This document shows positions 17,587 through 25,498 of a stretch of DNA of 64,000 bases, piece by piece (position 1 is the first letter of the stretch; the number at the start of each line of letters is the position of its first letter). Made by a program: the position numbers and the translations under genes. The stretch spans positions 1-64,000 of the forward strand of contig JAISVA010000033.1 of the NCBI GenBank assembly GCA_031271815.1. Reading direction: 5' to 3'. A model generated the notes under the pieces. It was not told where the DNA came from, did no database searches, and was given only the letters and a program-made list of their open reading frames with translations. The DNA comes from Prevotellaceae bacterium. GTDB taxonomy: Bacteria; Bacteroidota; Bacteroidia; Bacteroidales; Paludibacteraceae.

Positions 17587-17666
17587 AATTAAAAATGAAG
17601 AATTACGAAAGCTTCTTCATTCTTCGTTTCTTATTCTTCCTTATTTTTCATTCTTCATTTTTAATT
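17587..17666. repeat. AT-rich inverted repeat between pstB and phoU
   Basis: AATTAAAAATGAAGAATTA on the left is mirrored by TTCTTCATTTTTAATT on the right, with CTTCATTCTTCG words between. The stretch is open in the phoU frame for 27 codons, but the product is low-complexity and does not look like PhoU, so I treat it as an intergenic palindrome. Confidence 0.6.
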
Positions 17667-17675
17667 ATAATAATT

Positions 17676-18347
17676 ATGAATCATTTAGAAAAAGAAATGT
17701 TAGCGCTTCGGAATGAAGTGTTGGATATGTGGGCATTAGTTTATTCTCAATTGGAAAAAACCAAAGGGGCATTGCTCAAAGATAATAAGGATTTGGCTCG
17801 TGAAGTAATTAGCCGTGAAAGACGGGTGAACGCTTACGAATTGAAAATCGACAGCGATTGTGAAAATTACATTGCACTTTACAGTCCGGTAGCCATCGAC
17901 CTTCGTTTAGTGCTTTCTTTGCTCAAAATCAACGGGACGTTGGAACGAATCGGCGATTTTGCCGAAGGTATTTCGCGTTTTGTAATAGACACTTACGAGA
18001 AAAAATACGACTCGTTGATTAGAGAGATGAGGTTGGAAGAAATGTTTGACGAATTATTGGAAATGCTCGAAGGTTCACGCAAGGCATTGGAATCGGAAGA
18101 AACCAAAATGAGCGGCTGTCTTTTTGCAAAAGACGAATATGTCGATAACCTGTATGATCAATCCTTGCAGAAAATTTCCGAATATATAAAGATGCATTCG
18201 GAAGATGCGCTGACCTGCATTTTCCTGGCAATTCTTTCACGCAAATTGGAGCGCATCGGCGACCATTGCAATAACATCGTGGAGGAAATCGTATTTTATA
18301 TTGATGCGAAAGTGTTGAAACACGCGGGGAAACACAAGGAAGTGTAG
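17676..18347 (+). CDS. phoU: Phosphate-signalling protein PhoU
   Basis: About 223 residues, all helical, in two PhoU repeats. The repeats carry the metal-binding signatures: LRLVLSLLKINGTLERIGDFAEGI in the first half and ILSRKLERIGDHCNNIVEEIVF in the second. PhoU links Pst transporter activity to the PhoR/PhoB two-component system and dampens uptake. I start at the ATG at 17676 (MNHLEKEMLALRNEV); the open frame before it is repeat sequence. Last gene of the pst operon. Confidence 0.93.
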   Translation: MNHLEKEMLALRNEVLDMWALVYSQLEKTKGALLKDNKDLAREVISRERRVNAYELKIDSDCENYIALYSPVAIDLRLVLSLLKINGTLERIGDFAEGISRFVIDTYEKKYDSLIREMRLEEMFDELLEMLEGSRKALESEETKMSGCLFAKDEYVDNLYDQSLQKISEYIKMHSEDALTCIFLAILSRKLERIGDHCNNIVEEIVFYIDAKVLKHAGKHKEV

Positions 18348-18374
18348 ATTTTGTTGAATCGATTAATTTATATT

Positions 18375-18463
18375 GGATTTACAACCTGCGCTATACCGGA
18401 TCATTCATTCGGGATTTTTTGAGTCCTAACGGAACGGTATTGCATAGCGCAGGTTGTAAATCC
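18375..18463. repeat. Hairpin with perfect 20-bp arms between phoU and fabD
   Basis: GGATTTACAACCTGCGCTAT (18375-18394) is exactly complementary to 18444-18463, with further pairing of ATACCG and CGGTAT inside. It sits between convergent genes and may be a bidirectional terminator or a REP-type palindrome. Confidence 0.75.
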
Positions 18464-18492
18464 TGTGTGATTTTTATGATTTGCTGTGTTTT

Positions 18493-19377
18493 TTACAAAG
18501 TTGCCGATTCAGCCGTCACCGTCCTGTCAATTTTCTTTACCAAACCTTGCAAAACAGTTCCCGGACCTACTTCTATAAATTCGGTTGCTCCGTCGGCAAT
18601 CATGTTTTTAACCGATTGTGTCCATTTTACCGGAGCTGTCAGTTGCAGCACCAGATTCTTTTTGATTTCCGCAGGATCGGTTTCACCTTTGGTGGTTACG
18701 TTTTGATAAACCGGACATCTGGGAGCGTTGAAGTGTGTTGCTTCAATCGCAGCAGCAAGTTCAACTTTTGCAGGTTCCATTAATGGAGAGTGGAATGCAC
18801 CGCCCACGGGCAATCTCAGCGCTCGTTTGGCTCCGGCAGCTAACAGCGATTCGCATGCCTTTTCAATTCCCGGAATGGAACCCGAAATAACCAACTGTCC
18901 GGGACAGTTATAATTGGCCGGAACAACTGCTTCATCCGTGACGGACGTGCAGACTTCTTCTACTTTTTCGTCCGGCAAACCAAGTACGGCAGCCATTGTC
19001 GATGGAGTTGCCTCGCAGGCTTTTTGCATTGCCATTGCACGTTTGGAAACTAATACCAAGCCGTCTTCAAAGCTCAGCGCGCCTACGGCGACTAATGCCG
19101 AAAACTCGCCAAGCGAGTGTCCTGCAACCATATCCGGTTGAAATTTGTCTCCCATCACTTTGGCAAGTATAACCGAATGAAGAAAAACCGCAGGTTGAGT
19201 TACTTTCGTCTGTTTCAATGCTTCTGCATCGCCTTCAAACATAATATCCGTAATGCGGAAACCTAAAATTTCGTTTGCTTTCTCAAATAATTCTTTTGCT
19301 AATGCCGAATTGTCGTATAAATCTTTACCCATTCCTGTGAATTGGGCTCCCTGTCCGGGGAATATAAATGCTTTCAT
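18493..19377 (-). CDS. fabD: Malonyl-CoA:ACP transacylase
   Basis: About 294 residues. It moves malonyl from CoA to acyl carrier protein, feeding fatty acid elongation. The start motif FIFPGQGAQFTGMGK and the nucleophile elbow GHSLGEFSALV (Ser88) are clear. The QPAVFLHS segment, the catalytic-His region VGGAFHSPLM and the closing EVGPGTVLQGLVKKI also match. I choose the ATG at 19377 because the protein family begins MKAFIFPGQG; the frame stays open upstream without similarity. A TATCTTTG -7 element lies at 19409-19416 on the same strand. It is alone, without other fab genes nearby. Confidence 0.95.
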   Translation of the reverse strand: MKAFIFPGQGAQFTGMGKDLYDNSALAKELFEKANEILGFRITDIMFEGDAEALKQTKVTQPAVFLHSVILAKVMGDKFQPDMVAGHSLGEFSALVAVGALSFEDGLVLVSKRAMAMQKACEATPSTMAAVLGLPDEKVEEVCTSVTDEAVVPANYNCPGQLVISGSIPGIEKACESLLAAGAKRALRLPVGGAFHSPLMEPAKVELAAAIEATHFNAPRCPVYQNVTTKGETDPAEIKKNLVLQLTAPVKWTQSVKNMIADGATEFIEVGPGTVLQGLVKKIDRTVTAESATL

Positions 19378-19817
19378 AAGTTGAAATTTGAAATAATTAT
19401 TTTTTGTGCAAAGATATTTCTTTTTGTGTGAATATTGACATAACAAAAAAATAATCCATCAAAAAATTATTTGAGAATAAAATCATTTTCATCCTTTTAT
19501 GCCAATTTTAACTACGCAGAACGTTACCATCGGATTATATTACAAGTAGGATATGACACAATAAACACTTTTGGAAAAATGTAGGGAATTAACCGTAAAC
19601 ATCAAGTGCTCTTTGTCTAATCTTTTGTAAAGGTAAGCTAAAAATTAATATGCCCAAATAAAACTAAATCCTTTTCCAGTATTTTGTGTCAATTCAAAAA
19701 AGAGATAACGTTGCCGTTGGAATGTCCATTTTTAATCTTATATTTTATCAAAAATCTTATTCAGCATGCCAGCATAAATTATAAAAAAGATTTACCTTTG
19801 TAAAAAATCTATACTAT
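19378..19817. other. Intergenic stretch between fabD and the ORF6N gene
   Basis: 440 AT-rich bases. It holds the fabD promoter (TATCTTTG at 19409-19416, minus strand) and the -7 element TACCTTTG at 19793-19800 for the ORF6N gene. I see no gene, repeat or RNA in the remainder; stop codons are frequent in all frames. Confidence 0.5.
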
Positions 19818-20327
19818 ATGCAGGTACAGACAATAGAAAGTAAAATCTACGAAATCAGAGGAGAAAAGGTGATGCTTGATTTTGATCTTGCAACAATGTA
19901 TGAGGTGGAAACACGTACATTAAAGCAAGCCGTAAAACGTAACTTAGAGCGTTTTTCTCCCGATTTTATGTTTCAATTGTCTAAAAATGAATGGCTTGAA
20001 CTTATCACAGATTGTGATAAGTTCAGTGAGACCGTAAAACACAATCCGGGAACGCCCTCCGTTTTTACTGAGCAGGGAATAGCGATGCTCTCATCAGTTT
20101 TGAGAAGTAAGCGGGCAATTCAAGTGAATATCGTAATCATGAGAGCATTTGTTTTTATGCGTCAATATGCCTTAACACACAAAGATTTAACTGAAAAACT
20201 AAAAGATCTGGAAGAAAAATATGATCAAAAATTTCTCAGTTTTGAACAGGCTATAAATTACCTTTTAAATAAGGATAAAATTGAAACAGAACAAAAAGAA
20301 CGCAAACGAACCGGTTTTGGCAACTAA
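19818..20327 (+). CDS. ORF6N-domain (KilA-N-type) protein
   Basis: 169-residue protein with an ORF6N DNA-binding domain over about residues 8-95. Marks are IYEIRGEKVMLDFDLATMYEVETRTLKQAV, then RFSPDFMFQLSKNEW and FTEQGIAMLSSVLRS. The C-terminal part (about 120-165) is a charged coiled-coil helix. Such proteins are widespread in Bacteroidota chromosomes and phages; their role is unknown, and phage origin or anti-phage regulation are only guesses. It has its own -7 element (TACCTTTG, 19793-19800) and precedes the TtcA-like gene by 17 bases. Confidence 0.85.
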   Translation: MQVQTIESKIYEIRGEKVMLDFDLATMYEVETRTLKQAVKRNLERFSPDFMFQLSKNEWLELITDCDKFSETVKHNPGTPSVFTEQGIAMLSSVLRSKRAIQVNIVIMRAFVFMRQYALTHKDLTEKLKDLEEKYDQKFLSFEQAINYLLNKDKIETEQKERKRTGFGN

Positions 20328-20344
20328 CATTCATTCAACTAAAA

Positions 20345-21094
20345 ATGACAGAAAAAGAAGAAAAAAATTTCATATACAAACTGCACCGTAAATTCCGGAA
20401 AGCAGTTGAACTGTACGGATTAATCGAGGAGAATGATAAAATTCTGATTGGGCTTTCGGGCGGAAAGGATTCGCTGGCTTTAATCGAATTTTTGGGCGAA
20501 AAACAGAAAATATTTCATCCCCGCTTCTCGTTGCTTGCGGTTCACGTTTCGATGACGAATATTCCTTACCAGTCGGATTTAACCTACTTGAAAGAATATG
20601 CCGAGCGTTACGGGATCGAATTCATACACGTTGAAACGTCTTTCGATATAAGTACCGATCACCGCAAATCGCCTTGTTTCCTCTGTTCATGGAACCGGCG
20701 GAAAGCCATCTTCACCGTTGCGAAAGAACACGGATGCAATAAAATTGCCTTGGGGCATCATCAGGATGATATTTTGCAAACGATGCTGATGAATCTCACG
20801 TTTCAAGGCTCATTCAGCACAATGCCGCCCCTGTTGAAAATGGATAAATTCGACCTTTCCATCATTCGCCCGATGGCGTTACTGAAAGAAAACGATTTGG
20901 TTGAACTGGAAAAAATCCGCCAATTCCGGAAACAGAAAAAAAATTGCCCCTATGAAAAAGACTCTAATCGCTCGGAGATGAAGGACGTGTTGAAGCGGCT
21001 GGAAGAAATTAATCCCAACGCGCGTCACAGTATGTGGGGGGCGCTGACGAATATTCAGAGGGATTATCTGCCGAAAGAAATTGTTGGAAAATAG
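20345..21094 (+). CDS. TtcA-like tRNA 2-thiolation ATPase (PP-loop)
   Basis: 249-residue PP-loop ATP pyrophosphatase of the TtcA/TtuA class, expected to thiolate a tRNA base (2-thiocytidine 32 in the TtcA case). The PP-loop SGGKDS is at residues 38-43. The CFLCSWNRRKA pair (Cys111, Cys114) and the later KKNCPYEKD Cys could hold the iron-sulfur cluster. ALGHHQDDILQTMLMNL is the standard TtcA segment. The family is clear; the exact modified base is inferred. Confidence 0.82.
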   Translation: MTEKEEKNFIYKLHRKFRKAVELYGLIEENDKILIGLSGGKDSLALIEFLGEKQKIFHPRFSLLAVHVSMTNIPYQSDLTYLKEYAERYGIEFIHVETSFDISTDHRKSPCFLCSWNRRKAIFTVAKEHGCNKIALGHHQDDILQTMLMNLTFQGSFSTMPPLLKMDKFDLSIIRPMALLKENDLVELEKIRQFRKQKKNCPYEKDSNRSEMKDVLKRLEEINPNARHSMWGALTNIQRDYLPKEIVGK

Positions 21095-21108
21095 AGCGCC
21101 TTTGATTT

Positions 21109-21519
21109 TTATAAATTCAGCATTTTTTTATTAAATGATTCAATATCAATTATTTTTATTTGTGGAAATTCTATTTAATTTAAAATGTTAAAATGTTTGT
21201 CGTTGCTGACAATGTAATAAGTCCCTGCATTTAAGGCATGATCAACAAGCTTATTAACATCAAAATCTAATGTGATTAAATTCTACTTGTAATATGGATT
21301 AACTTGTAGAGTATGGGGCGAATTTGTAATACAATTCAATATGTTGTAAGTGATAGGACATGTGTAAAATCTTATTAATAATTCCTCATATTCTGTTAGA
21401 ATTTCATTAGAATAACATAATGTATAAATCCCTTATTGTACGGAAGTTAAAATAACATGGTACTCTGATTTAGGAGGGACAGCGCCAAGCAAACAATTTG
21501 TGTCAAGTACAATTTTCAT
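21109..21519 (-). pseudogene. Decayed PIN-domain toxin gene with three in-frame stops
   Basis: Read on the minus strand from ATG at 21519, one frame encodes a full-length (136 codons) PIN protein of the COG1569 type. It begins MKIVLDTNCLLGAVPPKSEYH, continues with SNEILTEYEELLIRFY, NPYYK, NLITLDFDVNKLVDHALNAG and YIVSNDKHFN, and ends IEFPQIKIIDIESF. The frame is broken only by three nonsense codons: TAA at 21433-21435, TAG at 21283-21285 and TAA at 21175-21177. All lie in the same frame, so no indel is needed. The TAG replaces an expected Trp in YYKWNLI. An open frame continuing upstream to 21663 may be the remains of an antitoxin gene. Confidence 0.8.
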
Positions 21520-21789
21520 TTGTACGGTGTCCGGCAGATTATGAAACATATCTTCCATTTTTTTGAAATAAAAATCACTGACAACCTGTTGTAATTTCTG
21601 CATCATTTTCTCCGTTTTTACAAAACGAAGCGTTTGCAAAAAGTGAATTTGCGCTATATTCAACGGTTGACGAGTTGACGATGCTTGTATGTTTTTATAC
21701 TTTAATCACTTATGATCAAGAAATTACGTAATTTTTTGTCCTTTTCTAAATTTTGGTTGTAAATTATTTTGAAATAAAAAAATTCATAT

Positions 21790-21818
21790 TAACTTTGCAT
21801 CTCAAAGTACTTTTAATA
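21790..21818 (+). promoter_or_regulatory. Promoter and operator of the membrane protein/creD cluster
   Basis: The -7 element TAACTTTG (21790-21797) overlaps a palindrome ACTTTG-CATCT-CAAAGT (21792-21808). This in turn overlaps a second palindrome AAAGTACTTT. The 29-base block recurs with two changes at 22838-22866. A repressor bound here would block the promoter; the winged-helix regulator at 22535 is the obvious candidate. Confidence 0.65.
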
Positions 21819-22430
21819 ATGAATATTGTTATGAAGAAACAATTGGAAGACATAAAAGCAATACGTGAGATGATGGAGAAATCATCCAAATTTCAAGCTA
21901 TCAACGGATTATCTCTCATTATTGCGGGACTTATTGCAGTGGCAGGAGCGGTGTTTGCCTACTTTTACCTGTTGCGCAATCCTTCATTGACTCATTTTAA
22001 CCGAACACAGGAAACGCTGATTTTGCTTGCCTGCGCACTTCTCGTTTTGGGATTGGCGGTGGGTACTATCACACTTTTCAGTTGGCTGAAAGCAAAGAAA
22101 AACAAGCAGAATTTATTCAGCAAAGTAACCCTGCGTGCAGCCTATAATTTGATGATACCGCTGGTAGTTGGTGGCATTTTTTCGCTCGTGCTAATCTACC
22201 ATGGTCTTATCGGATATGTAGCATCTACTACACTGATTTTCTATGGATTGGCATTGATAAATGCATCGAAGTTCACATTCGGCGAAATTCATGTGCTGGG
22301 TATTTGCGAAATAATTATCGGATTGCTTGCTGCCATTTACCTTTATCACGGACTTTACTGGTGGACGGTTGGCTTCGGTGTTTGTCATATTATTTTCGGG
22401 GTGATTATGTATTTTAAATATGATGTCTGA
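21819..22430 (+). CDS. Small membrane protein linked to a winged-helix regulator
   Basis: About 203 residues. A short charged N-terminal helix (KKQLEDIKAIREMMEKSSKF) is followed by around six hydrophobic segments. I do not recognise a named family, but membrane proteins of this build precede a winged-helix regulator and creD in other Bacteroidota. The start must lie after the -7 element at 21790-21797; ATGs at 21819 and 21831 are both possible. The TGA stop lies within a family A palindrome. Function unknown. Confidence 0.7.
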   Translation: MNIVMKKQLEDIKAIREMMEKSSKFQAINGLSLIIAGLIAVAGAVFAYFYLLRNPSLTHFNRTQETLILLACALLVLGLAVGTITLFSWLKAKKNKQNLFSKVTLRAAYNLMIPLVVGGIFSLVLIYHGLIGYVASTTLIFYGLALINASKFTFGEIHVLGICEIIIGLLAAIYLYHGLYWWTVGFGVCHIIFGVIMYFKYDV

Positions 22431-22520
22431 AACAGGATTTTGGTAAGATTAAAGAAATTCACAGGATAACAAACGAATCCTGGCAATCTTTTTAATCCTG
22501 TTAAAATCCCGGTTCAAGAC
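22425..22520. repeat. Palindromic repeat, family A, copy 2
   Basis: About 96 bp. It opens GTCTGAAACAGGATTTTGGT and closes with AATCCCGGTTCAAGAC, with internal AATCCTG and AATCCTGT words. The stop codon of the upstream gene is inside its left end. Confidence 0.65.
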
Positions 22521-22534
22521 AAAAGCAGGTAATT

Positions 22535-22822
22535 ATGTCAATTATTACAAACTTAAATAAGCTTTTCGACAGCCGCATCCGCCTGGGTATTATGTCCATC
22601 CTGTCGGTAAACGATTCGGTTGATTTCAGTACGATGAAAGAGCTGCTGGAACTGACCGACGGGAACCTTGCAAGCCATCTGAAAGCGTTGGAAAGTGCGA
22701 ATTATATCCAAACGACCAAGCAGTTTATCGGCAGAAAACCCAACACGAAGTATCAAATTTCGGCATTGGGAAAACGCGATTTTAAGGAACATCTGGATGC
22801 GTTGGAAAAATTGATCCGGTAA
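22535..22822 (+). CDS. Winged-helix transcriptional regulator (MarR/HTH_34-like)
   Basis: 95-residue DNA-binding protein consisting of little more than one winged helix. The start LNKLFDSRIRLGIMSILSVNDSVDF is helix 1. The recognition region is TDGNLASHLKALESANYIQTTKQFIGRKP, and the wing is NTKYQISALGKRDFKEHLDALEKLI. This matches the small HTH_34 group that accompanies creD in Bacteroidota. It probably represses its own cluster by binding the ACTTTG-N5-CAAAGT palindromes at 21792-21808 and 22838-22854; that link is inference from position. Confidence 0.83.
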   Translation: MSIITNLNKLFDSRIRLGIMSILSVNDSVDFSTMKELLELTDGNLASHLKALESANYIQTTKQFIGRKPNTKYQISALGKRDFKEHLDALEKLIR

Positions 22823-22837
22823 TTTTTTTATAATTAA

Positions 22838-22866
22838 ACTTTGTATTTCAAAGTACTTTTAATAAA
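22838..22866 (+). promoter_or_regulatory. Second copy of the cluster operator
   Basis: ACTTTG-TATTT-CAAAGT (22838-22854) followed by ACTTTTAATAA repeats the block at 21791-21819. The -7 motif here is AAACTTTG rather than TAnnTTTG, so the promoter may be weaker. It is upstream of the genes at 23045-25247. Confidence 0.6.
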
Positions 22867-22870
22867 ATCA

Positions 22871-22937
22871 GGAAAGGGATTCAAGTTCGGTAGAAAGTAA
22901 AGACAGCACGAAACCGCAAGCAGTAGGCTTGCAACCC
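22871..22937. repeat. Dispersed repeat, family D, copy 1
   Basis: Contains GGGATTCAAGTTCGGTAGAA and then ACCGCAAGCAGTAGGCTTGC, an imperfect palindrome. The same order of words recurs at 25321-25391. Confidence 0.55.
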
Positions 22938-23044
22938 AAAACAGACGATGTTACAGACCCAAAGATACACAGTTTTGTACAGGCGTTCGTTTTCTACAGA
23001 ACTAAATTGAAAATAGATTATATACTTATTTAATTCAAAACAAA

Positions 23045-23536
23045 ATGAAACAGAAGCAATTAATGCTAAAAATCAGATTAGTAACGTTGTTTTTTATGGC
23101 AGCACTGGTTGTATCGGGGATTACGGCATTCCCGGTCGAAACAGAACTTCGCCTGCTCATGCGGTTTTTGAACATTGAAGGGCAAAATCCGGAAAATTTG
23201 AACGGGTTACAGCATTGGTTACTGTCTGTTTATAAGGGAATTATTGAATCAAATGCACAATTCCCGTTTATCGCATACGGATTTGACTGGCTGGCGTTTG
23301 CACACCTTGCCATTGCAGTAGCATTCATCGGGTTGTTTCGCAATCCGGTGCGCAACAAGTGGCTTGTTCTGTGGGCAATGATTTGCTGCGCCGGTATTAT
23401 TCCGCTGGCGCTGATTTGCGGCGAAATCCGCCGGATTCCGTTCTTTTGGCGATTGATAGACTGCTCTTTCGGCGTTTTCGGGATGATTCCGCTTATTTAT
23501 TTGAAGAAATTAATTTTGAAACTCGAAAGAATATGA
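23045..23536 (+). CDS. Uncharacterised membrane protein in the creD cluster
   Basis: 163 residues with an N-terminal hydrophobic helix (about 10-30), a soluble stretch, then three more membrane helices. I do not recognise a domain. The gene ends in an ATGA overlap with the next membrane protein gene, so the two are translationally coupled. Both lie between the winged-helix regulator and creD and downstream of the second operator, which suggests a shared envelope-stress role; this is inference. Confidence 0.65.
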   Translation: MKQKQLMLKIRLVTLFFMAALVVSGITAFPVETELRLLMRFLNIEGQNPENLNGLQHWLLSVYKGIIESNAQFPFIAYGFDWLAFAHLAIAVAFIGLFRNPVRNKWLVLWAMICCAGIIPLALICGEIRRIPFFWRLIDCSFGVFGMIPLIYLKKLILKLERI

Positions 23537-23877
23537 ATGGTACACTCCCTTTAAAAATTGGAAAATACACCTTTGGCGTGTCGTTTATCCTGGGAAACCT
23601 GTTTTTGTTCGGTTTTCTCTTCGGCGTAGCAATTCAAGATAAAAAAATGGCAGAATGTTTTGCGCTCATGGGCTTTCTTTATGTGTACTATGTGGCAGGT
23701 ATTGCAAATGTTATCATATCGCTTGGTCTGCTTGTTTACGGAATTTTTCTGACTGCGAACAAAGAAAAACAAAAACAGAGTTTTATTGGAATTGCTGTTA
23801 TGATGGCTAATATACCGTTGGCAATCATATATATGATTGTCGGATTTTCTCTTTTAAATTATTTCAATATTCAATAA
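23533..23877 (+). CDS. Uncharacterised small membrane protein in the creD cluster
   Basis: 114 residues starting at MNGTLPLKIGKYTFG with three hydrophobic helices. The ATG at 23533 overlaps the preceding stop by four bases (ATGA), which decides the start; the frame is open further upstream but there it runs antiphase inside the previous gene. No family recognised. It is followed by creD after 20 bases. Confidence 0.65.
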   Translation: MNGTLPLKIGKYTFGVSFILGNLFLFGFLFGVAIQDKKMAECFALMGFLYVYYVAGIANVIISLGLLVYGIFLTANKEKQKQSFIGIAVMMANIPLAIIYMIVGFSLLNYFNIQ

Positions 23878-23897
23878 CTTTTTAAACAAAAACAATT

Positions 23898-25247
23898 ATG
23901 AATCCACAAGAAAGAAACAACCGGAAATTTACGCAGTCAATCACCTTTAAAGCATTGACAGTCGTAATATTAACTTTATTGTTGCTTATTCCGCAAGCAA
24001 TGATAAAGAGTTTGATTGCAGAACGGCAGCAGCGGAGTGAAGAAGTCATCCGGAAAATCAACGAAAAATGGAGCAATCCGCAGACCATTTGCGGACCGGT
24101 TTTGTCCGTCCCTTACCTGTACAAATCCGTAGAAATAGAAACCATTGATGAGCAGAAGCGCGAAAAAGTGCGATTTGATAAGCGGCTGATGACCGTTGCA
24201 CCGAGTACATTGAACATCCATGTTGAAGTTTTTCCCGAGACAAAATATTACGGCATTTACAAAACTACGCTGTATCGCAGTGAATTGACCATTTCAGGAA
24301 GCTTCAACAACCTGGATAATTTTGAAAATTTTGACGGCACAGGAACAAAATACTGGAATGAAGCATACATCTCTATCGGCATTTCCGACCTGAAAGGATT
24401 GGTGAGCGATGCTGCATTAACAATAAACGGAAACGTCTATTCGGCAGATGCTGAGGGAAGTACGAGCTGGTTTAGCGGAAATAAGTTGAAGATTCCATTG
24501 AAAGATTTAAAAAAATCACCGGACGAGAAAAACGTATTTAGCTGCAAGATGACACTCAACGGAAGTGAAGAGATTAATTTTATTCCCGTCGGCAGAACAA
24601 CAAGCATCAATGTTTCGGGCAAATGGGCAGCGCCGGGATTTATCGGCAATTTCAGTCCGCAATCGACCATCGAAAACGGCAACTTCTCGGCAAAATGGCA
24701 CGTCCTGCACTTCAACCGCAACATTCCCGAAGCGTGGAGCAGCAGTACGGCAAGGAATTTCAACGACTACTCATTTGGCGTGCGACTGGTCGAAACGGTT
24801 GACCACTACCAGCAAAATATGCGTTCCGCTAAATACGCGCTGATGTTTATTGCACTCACATTCGTTGTCTTTTTCTTTGTGGAATTATTGACTAAAAAGA
24901 AAATACACCTCATTCAGTATCTATTGGTTGGAATCGCTTTGGTTCTGTTTTACAGTCTGTTACTGTCCATTTCCGAACAAACCGGTTTTGCATTGGCATA
25001 CCTTATAGCCTCTTTTGCCACCATCGGATTAATCACGGCTTATACATACGGTATTTTCAAAAACGTGAAGCAAACAGGCATATTGACCGTGATTTTAGGT
25101 TTACTGTATACGTTCCTCTTCGTGATACTGCAACTGGAAGATATTGCGCTGCTAATCGGAAGTATTGGTATGTTTATCATTCTCGGCATTATTATGTTCG
25201 TTTCAAGAAAAATAAATTGGAACAAACAGGAAGAATTTAACCAATAA
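23898..25247 (+). CDS. creD: Inner membrane protein CreD
   Basis: 449-residue CreD-family protein. An N-terminal membrane helix (about 18-38) is followed by the large periplasmic part. That part contains the family segments RQQRSEEVIRKINEKWSNPQTICGPVLSVPY, ERRGKLxI-type strands and GIYKTTLYRSELTISGSF. Four to six helices at the C-terminus begin with KYALMFIALTFVVFFFVELL. In E. coli CreD belongs to the CreBC regulon and affects envelope integrity and colicin tolerance; in Bacteroidota it comes with a small winged-helix regulator, as here. Last gene of the cluster. Confidence 0.9.
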   Translation: MNPQERNNRKFTQSITFKALTVVILTLLLLIPQAMIKSLIAERQQRSEEVIRKINEKWSNPQTICGPVLSVPYLYKSVEIETIDEQKREKVRFDKRLMTVAPSTLNIHVEVFPETKYYGIYKTTLYRSELTISGSFNNLDNFENFDGTGTKYWNEAYISIGISDLKGLVSDAALTINGNVYSADAEGSTSWFSGNKLKIPLKDLKKSPDEKNVFSCKMTLNGSEEINFIPVGRTTSINVSGKWAAPGFIGNFSPQSTIENGNFSAKWHVLHFNRNIPEAWSSSTARNFNDYSFGVRLVETVDHYQQNMRSAKYALMFIALTFVVFFFVELLTKKKIHLIQYLLVGIALVLFYSLLLSISEQTGFALAYLIASFATIGLITAYTYGIFKNVKQTGILTVILGLLYTFLFVILQLEDIALLIGSIGMFIILGIIMFVSRKINWNKQEEFNQ

Positions 25248-25320
25248 TATAATATCAAGTACATTTTATATTATTAAAAAATAAAGAAGCAATAAAAAGA
25301 GTTTAATGTTGCAAAAAAAA

Positions 25321-25391
25321 TCCCGTATAGGAATTCAATCCCGGTAGAAAATAGCGGTAAGGTTGAAATCGCAAGCCGCAGGTTTGCAACC
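25321..25391. repeat. Dispersed repeat, family D, copy 2
   Basis: Contains GGAATTCAATCCCGGTAGAA and later ATCGCAAGCCGCAGGTTTGC. The second word is an imperfect palindrome. It matches the arrangement at 22871-22937, at the other side of the creD cluster. Confidence 0.55.
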
Positions 25392-25401
25392 TCCACATAA
25401 T

Positions 25402-25490
25402 CTTAGCGTCTTCTCATCCTTGTGCCATTCATTTTAGTAAAAAAGCATTTAACGCGAATGGCACAAAGACGGGAAGACGCTGAGTTTTTT
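25402..25490. terminator. Large hairpin between creD and rlmH, probable bidirectional terminator
   Basis: 29-base arms (25402-25430 and 25456-25484), complementary apart from a few positions, with ends CTTAGCGTCTTC and GAAGACGCTGAG. A T run follows on the plus strand. It lies between convergent genes. Confidence 0.65.
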
Positions 25491-25498
25491 CCTCAATT

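Noticed and set aside
19378..19446. 23-codon N-terminal extension of fabD
   Set aside because: FabD proteins begin at MKAFIFPGQG; the extension contains the promoter region.
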